The position numbers were made by a program, and so were the translations under genes. This document shows, piece by piece, positions 17,689 to 26,110 of a stretch of 64,000 nucleotides of DNA (its first letter is position 1; every line of letters begins with the position of its first letter). The stretch lies in assembly GCF_021531665.1 (NCBI RefSeq), contig NZ_JADYUH010000003.1, forward strand, positions 62,001-126,000, read 5' to 3'. Origin of the DNA: Prevotellamassilia timonensis. GTDB taxonomy: Bacteria > Bacteroidota > Bacteroidia > Bacteroidales > Bacteroidaceae. The notes under the pieces were generated by a model. It was not told where the DNA came from. It searched no databases and worked only from the letters and a program-made list of their open reading frames with translations.

Positions 17689-17869
17689 AAATTACGGGAT
17701 AAGGAACGTTCAAAAGAAAGTGCTTACGTTTTGGTCGCTTTTCGTTTCTTAGCGCGCCCTTTTGTAAGTTTCGTCAGTCGCATAGCCCGCTATGCTCCTT
17801 CCTCAACTGACAAAAGTTCATCTCTAAGAAATCAAAAATCAACTCAACCTAATTTTTAGAACACCCCTA
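17675..17869. repeat. Family 1 MITE-like element, copy C (full length)
   Basis: About 195 bp, with ends TAGGGGTGTTCTA and, inverted, TAGGGGTGTTCTA. TA therefore lies outside GGGG on both sides, as expected for a TA target duplication. The body matches copy B closely. It begins inside the preceding reading frame. The rest of the gap to 17987 is a CTCCACTCCCGC short tandem repeat. Confidence 0.9.
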
Positions 17870-17987
17870 AAGCATAAAGTCTTCAAATCTACACCTCCCT
17901 CCACTCCCGCACCTCCCTCCACTCCCGCATAATTCCCGCAAAAACATAGAATCATAATAACCCAAAAATCTCAAAATTCCAATCATC

Positions 17988-18434
17988 ATGAACAATCTTT
18001 GGTTTGAATGCAAAGTGAAATATGAAAAGACGCTTGAAAACGGCGCCGTGAAGAAAGTCAATGAACCCTACTTGGTTGATGCCCTCAACTTCACCGAGGC
18101 AGAGCGCAGAATCATTGAAGAAATCACGCCCTACATGACCGGCATCTTTGAAGTCAGCGACATCAAGCGTGCCCGCTACGCTGAAATCATTGAAAGTTCC
18201 GAAGAGAAAGCAGACCGCTTCTTCCGTGCCAAACTTGTTTTCATCGTGCTCGACGAGAAGTCCGGAAAAGAGAAGAAAACCACCCAAAACATTCTCGTTC
18301 AAGCAGCCGACCTCCCCGATGCGCTTCAGAAGCTCGAAGCAGCCATGAAAGGCATTGCTATGGACTACAGCATTGCCTCCCTCGCCGAAACATTGATTAT
18401 GGACATCTTCCACTACAAACCCGCCGAAAACTGA
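17988..18434 (+). CDS. DUF4494 protein
   Basis: A 148-residue acidic-basic soluble protein without signal or membrane segment. It begins MNNLWFECKVKYEKTLENG and includes VNEPYLVDALNFTEAERRI and IFEVSDIKRARYAEI, which I recognise as DUF4494, a family common in Bacteroidota with no known function. It sits 8 bases before the yggS-like gene on the same strand, so the two are probably co-transcribed. Confidence 0.8.
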   Translation: MNNLWFECKVKYEKTLENGAVKKVNEPYLVDALNFTEAERRIIEEITPYMTGIFEVSDIKRARYAEIIESSEEKADRFFRAKLVFIVLDEKSGKEKKTTQNILVQAADLPDALQKLEAAMKGIAMDYSIASLAETLIMDIFHYKPAEN

Positions 18435-18442
18435 ACGAAACC

Positions 18443-19102
18443 ATGATTCATCTCACTGAGGTCCGGGACACCCTTCCTGAAGGCGTCCAACTCGTGGCTG
18501 TTTCCAAGTTTCATCCTGCTGAACTCATTCGCGAAGCCTACGACCAAGGGCAGCGCATCTTCGGAGAAAGCCGTGTGCAGGAACTGCGCGAAAAACAAAC
18601 CGCGCTGCCCGATGACATCGAGTGGCATTTCATTGGTCATCTCCAGCCCAACAAGGTGAAATACATTGCGCCCTTCATCCGTCTCATCCACGCCGTTGAC
18701 AGTTTCAAACTGCTCTGCGAAATTGACAAACAGGGGCGCAAGGTGGGAAGAGTCATCGACTGTCTCTTGGAACTTCATCTTGCCGCAGAGGAAACCAAGT
18801 TTGGCTTCACGAAAGCAGAGTGCCTTGCCATGCTTGAAGAAGGAGCGTGGCGCGAACTCCGGAACGTGCGACTCACCGGTCTGATGTGCATGGCGAGTCA
18901 CACCGATGAAGAAGCGCGCATTCGTCAAGATTTTCACGAAGCCTCCGTCTTCTTTGACGAAGTCAAAACCCGCTTTTTTGCAGATGAACCCTCCTTCTGC
19001 CAACGCTCCTGGGGCATGTCCGGAGACTATCCCATCGCCATTGAAGAGCGTGCCACACTTGTCCGCATCGGCAGTGCCATCTTCGGTGAACGAGAAGGGT
19101 GA
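18443..19102 (+). CDS. YggS/PROSC-type PLP homeostasis protein
   Basis: A 219-residue alanine-racemase-fold protein. PLP should attach to Lys22 in VAVSKFHP. Also typical are RIFGESRVQEL, WHFIGHLQPNKVKY, GRVIDCLLELHLAAEETKFGF and LMCMASHTDEEARIRQDF, followed by SWGMSGDYPIAI and VRIGSAIFGERE. The family buffers free PLP and affects amino-acid balance. It is slightly short at the N-terminus, as is common in this order. Confidence 0.92.
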   Translation: MIHLTEVRDTLPEGVQLVAVSKFHPAELIREAYDQGQRIFGESRVQELREKQTALPDDIEWHFIGHLQPNKVKYIAPFIRLIHAVDSFKLLCEIDKQGRKVGRVIDCLLELHLAAEETKFGFTKAECLAMLEEGAWRELRNVRLTGLMCMASHTDEEARIRQDFHEASVFFDEVKTRFFADEPSFCQRSWGMSGDYPIAIEERATLVRIGSAIFGEREG

Positions 19103-19134
19103 GCGACAAAAAGAAGAGTGGAAAAAGAGTAGAA

Positions 19135-19216
19135 TGGGGTGTTCTATAAATTAGGTTGAAAACGTAAGCACTTTCTTGTGATCGTTCCTTATCCCGTAAT
19201 TTATAGAATACCCCTA
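19135..19216. repeat. Family 1 short element, copy F
   Basis: GGGGTGTTCTATAAATTAGG ... CCTTATCCCGTAATTTATAG AATACCCC; 82 bp, located 33 bases after the yggS-like stop. Confidence 0.8.
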
Positions 19217-19261
19217 TACCAAAAATAAAGCCCTTATTTCTCCTCAGCAGACTCAAAAATC

Positions 19262-19292
19262 TTGTGCAAGCAAGCAGTTTTTATTACTTTTG
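19262..19292 (+). promoter_or_regulatory. Promoter for tkt-rpiB
   Basis: TTG at 19262 and TACTTTTG at 19285-19292 are about 20 bases apart, matching the Bacteroidota promoter. The leader to the tkt start is about 100 bases. Confidence 0.6.
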
Positions 19293-19313
19293 CAGCGTTT
19301 TTAATAGAATAAC

Positions 19314-19348
19314 GAAGTCGCCGTGCGAAGAAAACGGCGTGCGACTTC
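19314..19348 (+). promoter_or_regulatory. Strong hairpin in the tkt leader
   Basis: GAAGTCGC pairs with GCGACTTC; alternatively the inner CGCCGT pairs with ACGGCG. The two options share bases and exclude each other in part. It sits between promoter and start, with no T-run after it. Confidence 0.5.
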
Positions 19349-19396
19349 CTTCAAAAGCGAATTTTTCACCCCATTTGATAACTACGACAATAGGTC

Positions 19397-21427
19397 ATGG
19401 TACACTCCACAGATTTAATGAACAGTGCCGCCGACAACATCAGAGTGCTGGCGGCAAGTATGGTAGAACGCGCAAAATCAGGTCACCCCGGCGGAGCCAT
19501 GGGCGGAGCAGATTTCATCAATGTGCTCTACAGTGAATTCCTCCGTTTTGATCCCGACCATGCCACCTGGCGTTGTAGAGACCGCTTCTATCTCGACCCC
19601 GGACACATGTCCCCGATGCTCTATGCGCAACTTGCGCTCATCGGAAACTATTCCATCGATGATCTGAAGAGTTTTCGTCAATGGGGCTCTCCCACGCCCG
19701 GTCATCCCGAACGCTGCCCCGAACGAGGCATCGAAAACACCAGCGGACCGCTCGGACAGGGACACACCTACGCCGTCGGTGCTGCCATCGCTGCCAAGGC
19801 ACTCTATGCTCGCACCGGAAATCCCGGTTTCAATGAAGAGAAGATTTATGCCTACATCTCTGACGGCGGCGTGCAGGAAGAGGTTTCCCAAGGCGCAGGA
19901 CGCATGGCGGGACACCTCGGACTGAACAACCTCATCATGTTCTTCGACGCCAACGAAATCCAACTCTCCACCGAGACCCGCATGGTCATCTCCGAGGACA
20001 CCGCCATGAAATATAGAGCATGGAACTGGAACGTCATCGAAATTGACGGCAACGACGTGGAACAGATTCGCCAAGCGCTGACCGAAGCAAACCAAGAAGA
20101 AAATCGTCCCACGCTCATCATCGGACACTGTGTCATGGGCAAGGGATGCCGCAAGGCAGACGGCTCCAGTTACGAGCACGACTGCAAAACCCACGGCGCT
20201 CCCCTCGGCGGAGACGCCTACATCAACACGGTTCGCAATCTCGGCGCAGACCCCGAAAATCCGTTTGTGATTCGTCCCGAGGTGCGGGAAATGTATGACG
20301 CCCGCCTCGCCGAACTCCGCATGCTTACCCAAGAGATGCAAGCCCGTGAGCAGGAATGGGAAAAGGAAAACCCCGAAAAAGCCCAACAACTCAACGATTG
20401 GATGAACGGCGTGCTTCCCGAAATTCCCTGGGGTGAGATTCAGCAGAAACCCAATTCCCCGACCCGCAACGGTTCCGCAGAGTGCCTGGCACTTCTCTCT
20501 CGTTGCGTGCCCAACATGATTGTCTCCTCTGCCGACCTTTGCAACTCCGACAAAACCGACGGTTTCCTCCGCCACACCACCGAAATCACCCGCGAAAACT
20601 TCGCCGGAGGCTTCCTCCAAGCCGGTGTTTCGGAACTCACCATGGCTTGTGTCTGCATCGGCATGATGCTCCACGGCGGCATCATCTCCGCCATGGGAAC
20701 CTTCTTTGTCTTCTCAGACTACATGAAGCCCGCCATCCGCATGGCTGCTCTCATGGAAATCCCCGTCAAGTTCGTCTGGACACATGATGCCTTCCGCGTT
20801 GGCGAAGACGGTCCGACCCACGAACCCGTTGAGCAGGAAGCACAAATCCGCCTCATGGAGAAACTCAAGAACCACTCCGGACGTGACAGCGTTCGCGTCT
20901 TCCGTCCCTGCGACGTGCACGCCACCACCCACTGCTGGCGCATGGCGATGGAGAACATGGAGACGCCGACCGCCCTCATCTTCAGTCGCCAAAACATCAA
21001 AGACCTGCCCTCCGGCACGGACTACGAAAGCGGCGTGAGACGCGGAGCCTATGAAGTGGTTCACGAAGCCAATCCCGATGTCGTTCTCGTCGCCTCCGGT
21101 TCTGAAGTGAGCACCCTCGCCGAAACCGCAGCGCTGCTTGCCAACGACGGCATCAAAGCCCGCGTGGTCAGTTGCCCGAGTGAAGGACTCTTCCGTCGCC
21201 AACCCAAGGAATATCAAGAAAGACTCCTTCCCACCGACTTCCCCATCTTCGGTTTGACCGCCGGTCTCCCCATCACTTTTGAAGGTCTTGTCGGCAACAA
21301 AGGCAAGGTTCACGGTCTTGAAAGTTTCGGCTTCAGCGCGCCCTACAAGGTGCTTGACGAGAAACTCGGCTACACCGCAGAGAACATCTATCGCGAAGTG
21401 AAAGAATATTTGGGAGGTTTGGTATGA
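19397..21427 (+). CDS. tkt: Transketolase
   Basis: A 676-residue thiamine-diphosphate enzyme transferring two-carbon units between sugar phosphates. Motifs: KSGHPGGAMGGADF near residue 28, SGPLGQGHTYAVG, SDGGVQEEVSQG (ThDP/metal motif in its Bacteroidota form), FFVFSDYMKPAIRMAALM and THDAFRVGEDGPTHEPVEQ. The start at 19397 is preferred; an ATG 7 codons later (MNSAADN) is also possible. The 3' end overlaps rpiB by four bases, so the two pentose-phosphate genes are likely translationally coupled. Confidence 0.96.
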   Translation: MVHSTDLMNSAADNIRVLAASMVERAKSGHPGGAMGGADFINVLYSEFLRFDPDHATWRCRDRFYLDPGHMSPMLYAQLALIGNYSIDDLKSFRQWGSPTPGHPERCPERGIENTSGPLGQGHTYAVGAAIAAKALYARTGNPGFNEEKIYAYISDGGVQEEVSQGAGRMAGHLGLNNLIMFFDANEIQLSTETRMVISEDTAMKYRAWNWNVIEIDGNDVEQIRQALTEANQEENRPTLIIGHCVMGKGCRKADGSSYEHDCKTHGAPLGGDAYINTVRNLGADPENPFVIRPEVREMYDARLAELRMLTQEMQAREQEWEKENPEKAQQLNDWMNGVLPEIPWGEIQQKPNSPTRNGSAECLALLSRCVPNMIVSSADLCNSDKTDGFLRHTTEITRENFAGGFLQAGVSELTMACVCIGMMLHGGIISAMGTFFVFSDYMKPAIRMAALMEIPVKFVWTHDAFRVGEDGPTHEPVEQEAQIRLMEKLKNHSGRDSVRVFRPCDVHATTHCWRMAMENMETPTALIFSRQNIKDLPSGTDYESGVRRGAYEVVHEANPDVVLVASGSEVSTLAETAALLANDGIKARVVSCPSEGLFRRQPKEYQERLLPTDFPIFGLTAGLPITFEGLVGNKGKVHGLESFGFSAPYKVLDEKLGYTAENIYREVKEYLGGLV

Positions 21428-21870
21428 CACAGACACAGAAACCCCTCGGACTCGCTTCCGACCATGCAGGATTCGAACTGAAGCAGTTTGTCAAGACCTA
21501 TTTGGACCAACATGCCATCCCCTATAAGGACTATGGCACTCTTTCCACCGATAGTTGCGACTATCCCGACTATGCCCACGCCTTGGCACGTGGCATCGAG
21601 AGCGGCGAAGTGGAGAAAGGAATCGCCATCTGCGGCACCGGAGAAGGCATCTCCATGACACTCAACAAACACGCCGCTGTTCGCGCCGCCCTCTGTTGGA
21701 TTCCCGAAATAGCCAAGATGACTCGTCTCCACAACGATGCCAACGTGCTTGTCCTTGCAGGAAGATACACCACTCCGACTCTCGCCGAACCCATCATCGA
21801 AACCTTCCTTTCCACCCCCTTCGAAGGAGGTCGTCATCAACGAAGAATTGAAAAGATGTCCTTAAAATGA
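21424..21870 (+). CDS. rpiB: Ribose 5-phosphate isomerase B
   Basis: A 148-residue enzyme that interconverts ribulose 5-phosphate and ribose 5-phosphate. LASDHAGFELK lies at the N-terminus, then YPDYAHALARGI, the active-site CGTGEGISMTLNKH (catalytic Cys) and the anion-hole region near NDANVLVLAGRYT. The start overlaps the tkt stop (ATGA). Confidence 0.94.
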   Translation: MTQTQKPLGLASDHAGFELKQFVKTYLDQHAIPYKDYGTLSTDSCDYPDYAHALARGIESGEVEKGIAICGTGEGISMTLNKHAAVRAALCWIPEIAKMTRLHNDANVLVLAGRYTTPTLAEPIIETFLSTPFEGGRHQRRIEKMSLK

Positions 21871-21911
21871 ATTTTTTGAGCGCGAAATTTCGCAGAACGA
21901 ACTGAAAACTA

Positions 21912-21919
21912 TAATTTTG
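21912..21919 (+). promoter_or_regulatory. Promoter -7 element for the HU gene
   Basis: TAATTTTG, about 78 bases before the start. A TTTC lies 20 bases upstream as a weak -33 element. Confidence 0.5.
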
Positions 21920-21996
21920 CACTCCGAAACTTTAAAAGGAAACCTTTCAAAGGGTCAATCTTGATATTTATAATTCAAAAAACATACATTTTTATC

Positions 21997-22272
21997 ATGA
22001 CTAAGGCAGATATCGTAAAAGAAATCTCTTCCAAGACCGGAATTGAAAAGAACATCGTTTTGGCGACTGTTGAATCTTTCATGGAAACCGTAAAGGAATC
22101 CTTGGCAAATGAAGAGAACGTTTATCTTCGCGGCTTTGGTAGTTTTATCCTCAAGAAACGTGCCACCAAAACTGCACGCAACATTTCCAAAAACACGACC
22201 ATCATCATCCCCGAACACAACATCCCGGCTTTCAAGCCTGCAAAGACTTTCTCTCTCTCCATCAAAAAGTGA
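21997..22272 (+). CDS. HU/IHF-family DNA-binding protein
   Basis: A 91-residue bacterial histone-like protein starting MTKADIVKEISSKTGIEK. The core VYLRGFGSFILKKRATKTARN and the minor-groove loop IPEHNIPAFKPAK are clear. It should bend and compact DNA as a dimer. The start at 21997 is chosen over an upstream open stretch from 21961 that reads as AT-rich leader. Its own promoter lies at 21912. Confidence 0.94.
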   Translation: MTKADIVKEISSKTGIEKNIVLATVESFMETVKESLANEENVYLRGFGSFILKKRATKTARNISKNTTIIIPEHNIPAFKPAKTFSLSIKK

Positions 22273-22324
22273 GAAGAATCTCTCCACAGAAATCCACATA
22301 TCTAACAAATAAAAACGTCTAGCC

Positions 22325-22414
22325 ATGCCTAACGGAAAAAAGAAAAAAAGACACAAGATGTCCACTCACAAGCGCAAAAAAAGACTGCGCAAGAATCGCC
22401 ACAAGAGCAAGTAA
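22325..22414 (+). CDS. 29-residue Lys/Arg-rich protein (AURKAIP1/COX24-like)
   Basis: ATG at 22325, TAA at 22412. The product begins MPNGKKKKRHKMSTHKR and ends RLRKNRHKSK, almost wholly basic. The pattern KM..HKRKKRLRKNR resembles the short AURKAIP1/COX24 family, which includes small ribosomal proteins such as bS22 and mS38. I infer it binds the ribosome or rRNA. It lies 52 bases after the HU gene and ahead of RNase G, an arrangement I recall from other Bacteroidales. Confidence 0.65.
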   Translation: MPNGKKKKRHKMSTHKRKKRLRKNRHKSK

Positions 22415-22472
22415 AGTCGGCGATGGTCTTGTTCTTCCTTTCACCCAAAAGTGAGAAGAAGAAACAAATGAT

Positions 22473-22559
22473 ACGGCGAGTAAACGGGGCTTGTTCATTG
22501 GTTTCGGTCATTCATCTTGTGTGACAGAAAACCTAACCACCGTTTACCCGCCGTTTTTT
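22473..22559 (+). terminator. Long nested hairpin with T-run (terminator or structured RNA)
   Basis: The outer stem ACGGCGAGTAAACGG / CCGTTTACCCGCCGT closes a loop of about 50 bases. That loop contains a second stem (GGTTT..GTCA / TGAC..AAACC). Six T follow. It is larger than an ordinary terminator. Confidence 0.7.
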
Positions 22560-22614
22560 GCTATTTTTTTATGGTGTTCCCGCGAGAGTTCAAAAACTGA
22601 CGGACTTTCTTTCA

Positions 22615-22692
22615 AGGGGGGTCTAAAAATTAGGTCGAAAACGGTAAGCACTTTCTTTTGAACGTTCCTTATCCCGTGATTTATAGTACAAC
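22615..22692. repeat. Family 1 short element, copy G (worn)
   Basis: GGGGGGTCTAAAAATTAGG ... CCTTATCCCGTGATTTATAG; both ends carry changes. It fills most of the space between the hairpin and rng. Confidence 0.7.
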
Positions 22693-22785
22693 TCGTTGAA
22701 GAAGAACCTCTCAGAAAAACTCATCGCGAACGACAATGGTCTTGGAACAACCTTATTCATTTTCACTCCTTACAATCAACTCTGA

Positions 22786-24411
22786 ATGACAAGCGAAGTT
22801 ATTGTGGATGTCTCGCCAAAGACAGTCTCCATCGCACTGCTCGAGGACCAAAGGCTGGTCGAATTCCAGCGCGAAGCACGCGAGGAGCACTTCTCCGTCG
22901 GCAACATCTACTTGGCTAAGGTTCGGAAACTCATGCCCGGACTCAATGCTTGTTTCGTCAACGTAGGGTTTGAACGCGACGCCTTCCTGCACTATCTTGA
23001 CTTGGGACCCCGCTATCACGCACTTGAGAAATATCTTGAACTGCTCGGGAATGGTTCCAAGAATGTCTCTCTCGAGAAAGTTCTCAAAGAACCGGACTTC
23101 AACAGAGAAGGAAGCATTCAAAACACGCTCAAGGTCGGACAGGAACTCCTCGTTCAAGTCATCAAGGAACCCATCAACACAAAAGGCCCGCGCCTCACTT
23201 GTGAGTTCTCCTTCGCAGGACGTTTCCTCGTGCTCATTCCCTTCACAGACAAAATCTCTGTATCCACCAAAATCAAATCTTCTGCCGAGCGAGCACGTCT
23301 CAAGCAACTCGTGAGAAACATCAAACCTCACGGTTTCGGTGTCATCATCCGAACCGTGGCAGAAGGAAAGAGAGTGGCTGAACTGGACAACGAGTTGAAG
23401 GTGCTGGTGAAAAGATGGGAAAGCGTCATCGAGAAAGTGCGCACCGCAAGACAAGAGTCGCAAAAACTGCCCCTCCTGACCTACGAAGAAACCGGTCGAA
23501 CCGTGGCACTGCTTCGAGACCTGCTGAATCCAACCTTTGAGAATGTCTATATCAACGACCCTCACGTCTTTGAAGAAGTGAAGGGATATGTCTCGCTCAT
23601 CGCCCCGGAAAGTGCAGACATCGTGAAACTCTACAAAGGAAACGTTCCCATCTTCGACAACTTTTCTGTCACCAAACAAATCAAAACGTCCTTCGGGCGC
23701 AGCGTCACCTACAAACACGGAGCCTATCTCGTCATCGAACAAACCGAAGCGCTCCACGTGATTGACGTCAACAGCGGAAATCGCTCCAAATCTGCGGAAG
23801 GACAAGAGACCAATGCACTTGACGTGAATCTCGGAGCAGCCGACGAAATCGCCAGACAACTCCGACTCCGAGACATGGGAGGCATCATCGTCGTCGATTT
23901 CATTGACATGGATGTGCCCGAAAACCGACAGAAACTCTACGAGCGCATGGTTGAAAATCTCAGAAAAGACCGTGCACGCCACAGCATCCTTCCGCTCTCA
24001 AAATTCGGGCTCATGCAAATCACGAGACAAAGAGTGAGACCCGCCATGAACGTCGAAGTCGATGAATCCTGCCCCACCTGCGGAGGAACCGGCGTCATCA
24101 AATCCAGCCTCCTCTTCACCGACACACTGGAAGAGAAAATCAGAATGCTCGTGTGCGACCTGCGCATCACTCGCTTCAGACTCTATGTGCACCCCTTCGT
24201 GGCTGCCTATCTGGAACAAGGCGTCTTCAGCATCCTTCGCCTTTGGCACCTGCGCTACGGCTTCCGCTTCCAGATTATTCCCAACCAACAACTCGCCTTC
24301 CTACAGTACGAGTTCTACGATGCGAAAGGTAGAGAGATACAGATGAAACAAGCCCACGAAAACGTAGCGTCTTCACGCAAAAGCACCGCCACCACCGTGC
24401 CCACCGTGTGA
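22786..24411 (+). CDS. rng: Ribonuclease E/G family endoribonuclease
   Basis: A 541-residue RNase G-type enzyme. The S1 domain is at about residues 35-130 (NIYLAKVRKLMPGLNACFVN) and the 5'-sensor region follows. The catalytic aspartates are in HVIDVNSG and GGIIVVDFIDMD, and the Zn-link CPTCGGTG is at about residue 425. It should cut AU-rich single-stranded RNA in rRNA maturation and mRNA decay. The C-terminus is short, lacking an RNase E scaffold. A terminator follows. Confidence 0.95.
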   Translation: MTSEVIVDVSPKTVSIALLEDQRLVEFQREAREEHFSVGNIYLAKVRKLMPGLNACFVNVGFERDAFLHYLDLGPRYHALEKYLELLGNGSKNVSLEKVLKEPDFNREGSIQNTLKVGQELLVQVIKEPINTKGPRLTCEFSFAGRFLVLIPFTDKISVSTKIKSSAERARLKQLVRNIKPHGFGVIIRTVAEGKRVAELDNELKVLVKRWESVIEKVRTARQESQKLPLLTYEETGRTVALLRDLLNPTFENVYINDPHVFEEVKGYVSLIAPESADIVKLYKGNVPIFDNFSVTKQIKTSFGRSVTYKHGAYLVIEQTEALHVIDVNSGNRSKSAEGQETNALDVNLGAADEIARQLRLRDMGGIIVVDFIDMDVPENRQKLYERMVENLRKDRARHSILPLSKFGLMQITRQRVRPAMNVEVDESCPTCGGTGVIKSSLLFTDTLEEKIRMLVCDLRITRFRLYVHPFVAAYLEQGVFSILRLWHLRYGFRFQIIPNQQLAFLQYEFYDAKGREIQMKQAHENVASSRKSTATTVPTV

Positions 24412-24452
24412 AACGAAAATCCCAAAGTCTGATTCCAGACATTTCATTCTAA

Positions 24453-24495
24453 CGCACGCCCCCGTCTTCCACACAGGAGACGGGGGCGCGTGTTT
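24453..24495 (+). terminator. Hairpin terminator after rng
   Basis: The stem CGCCCCCGTCT / AGACGGGGGCG with flanking ACGC / GTGT, then TTT. The T-run is short. Confidence 0.6.
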
Positions 24496-24517
24496 ACCTT
24501 TGGAATGTAAATAAGAC

Positions 24518-24705
24518 CTTCACGTTTTATATTTTTCAAATATATATATTTCAAATAGAAATCTATTGAGGAAATTTTAATGAGGAAATCATTTCCCAAA
24601 AAGAGATTTCCACAAATAGATTTCTTGCTTTAGCAATCCCCTTTCACGTTTTATATTTTTCAAATAGAAATCTATGGAGGAAATCTTTCTGAGGAAATAG
24701 AGTAT
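24518..24705. repeat. Family 3 repeat, copy 1
   Basis: Two units of CACGTTTTATATTTTTCAAA...AGAAATCTAT..AGGAAAT, with the inverted GATTTCCACAAATAGATTTC between them. The same arrangement recurs at 32452-32678. No gene is in the 24412-24832 gap. Confidence 0.75.
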
Positions 24706-24856
24706 AGTAATCTTTAAAAAATAACCTGCATCATCTTTGAAAATCTTTTCGGTCCATATATCCTCCCTCATCAGTCACATGGCTATGGCTATGCTCCTTC
24801 TTCGGGTGAAAATCTGACCTCGAAAATGTCATTCAAATCTGACGCAACTTATTTTC
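24706..24856. repeat. Family 2 palindromic repeat, copy 2
   Basis: Nearly identical to 7095-7250. Its right part contains the last codons (residues NKLRQI) and the stop of the gene at 24833-25174. Confidence 0.8.
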
Positions 24857-25174
24857 AGACACAAGAAAGTAAATCGTTTCGTTGGCAGATGAACATTCCA
24901 AGTATTGTTTATCTTTGATTGTTACCATCTGATTAACGTGGAAACATTCTCCATTCTGTATTGATTGAAAAGGGGTTACGTCCTTGACTGCAACTAATTT
25001 ACCTTTTTCATTCTTGACAAAAAGGAATTTACCAAGAACCTTGATTTGTTGGGCAGCATCATAGAAAGTTACCTCCTTACCAACCATCTCAGCATACGTA
25101 GAGAACTTATCATTTTGGCCATATATATACAAAGATGATAGACTGACCAATATTATTAAAATAATTCGTTTCAT
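24833..25174 (-). CDS. Small secreted protein of unknown function
   Basis: 113 residues; the signal peptide MKRIILIILVSLSSLYIYG is followed by QNDKFSTYAEMVGKEVTFYD. The start at 25174 is chosen because the signal peptide begins there; an in-frame extension to 25291 overlaps the DUF4268 gene. The mature part is rich in beta-type residues, with one Cys in QNGECFHV and one in YLECSS. I do not recognise a family. It follows the restriction cluster by 10 bases, but its exported nature suggests an unrelated job. The C-terminal six residues lie in a dispersed repeat. Confidence 0.7.
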   Translation of the reverse strand: MKRIILIILVSLSSLYIYGQNDKFSTYAEMVGKEVTFYDAAQQIKVLGKFLFVKNEKGKLVAVKDVTPFQSIQNGECFHVNQMVTIKDKQYLECSSANETIYFLVSENKLRQI

Positions 25175-25184
25175 AGCAAGCAGT

Positions 25185-26105
25185 TTATTTGTCGATACTT
25201 TTGGCAATAAGTTTGAACTTGATGGCATTTTCCAAGTACCAGGCATAGGCTGTGGCCCATTGCTCTTGGTCGGAAACGTCAAAGGGTTCAAAGATGTTGA
25301 TGCGTGTGGCTTTGGATGCTTCTACCCATTCGATGCCTTTGCCAAATTGTGCCTCAAAGTCGGCCTTGTGCGCCTCGAAGAGGTGGAAGAGTTCTTTGTT
25401 GTCGGGAATGTAGATGCCGCAACTCATATGCTTCTTTTGGATGCTGGCCGTGAAGCAAAGATGATATTCGGAGCTGCCAACGCTGATGTCGTACCAATTC
25501 TGCGGCTGGGCTTTGCGCGTCTTGAAGTGCTTGGTGAAGTCGGGGCTGGCGTTCATCGTGTCGTTAAACTTCTGCCAAAAGGCGAGTTGTATCTGCTCGG
25601 TATTGTTCAAACCAGCCACGCTCTTCATCTGTTTGCCCCAGTCGTTCGGGCGTTCAATGACGCTGAACTTCGGGGCAATGGCGGAGTCATCAATCTGCCA
25701 CAATTCAATCTCCACGAGAAAGAATCCGAGGTCGGTGTCGGTATGTTGGTTCAGCCATTCGATGGCTTGGCGGTGTTCATCGCGGGCGTGCTTCACCACC
25801 CATACCACCACCTCTGCCCCCTTGCCCGAGGCGTAGGTGATGAGTTTGCCCAAGTGGTCGTGGTCGGTTTCTTCAAGTTGGTTTTCAATGATCACCTTGC
25901 GTCCCGTACCCTCTTCTTTGGCATAGAGGTCCACATTGAAGTTGCCAACTGACGATTCACGCTCTTCGAGTTCCAACTCAATGCCAATTTCCTCGCCCAA
26001 TTTGGTGAGGTTGTGCTCATCCGCCAGCCACTTGGTAAAGTCGTTGGCTTCGTGCGGCCAAATAGACCGCAGGTCAGTGATGCGTTTTATTTTCCCGAGT
26101 TTCAT
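25185..26105 (-). CDS. DUF4268 protein with PD-(D/E)XK-like N-terminal half
   Basis: A 306-residue cytoplasmic protein. The N-terminal half has a nuclease-like core: VGNFNVDLYAKEEG, VIIENQLEETDHDHLGK and AEVVVWVVK, with E..Q in place of a plain ExK. The C-terminal half (from about residue 165) matches DUF4268 (FWQKFNDTM, WYDISVGSSEYHLCFTAS, GIEWVEASKATRINIF). It lies 5 bases after the NgoBV-like gene and may be an accessory nuclease of this restriction cluster. That link is inferred from position only. Confidence 0.78.
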   Translation of the reverse strand: MKLGKIKRITDLRSIWPHEANDFTKWLADEHNLTKLGEEIGIELELEERESSVGNFNVDLYAKEEGTGRKVIIENQLEETDHDHLGKLITYASGKGAEVVVWVVKHARDEHRQAIEWLNQHTDTDLGFFLVEIELWQIDDSAIAPKFSVIERPNDWGKQMKSVAGLNNTEQIQLAFWQKFNDTMNASPDFTKHFKTRKAQPQNWYDISVGSSEYHLCFTASIQKKHMSCGIYIPDNKELFHLFEAHKADFEAQFGKGIEWVEASKATRINIFEPFDVSDQEQWATAYAWYLENAIKFKLIAKSIDK

Positions 26106-26110
26106 AGATT

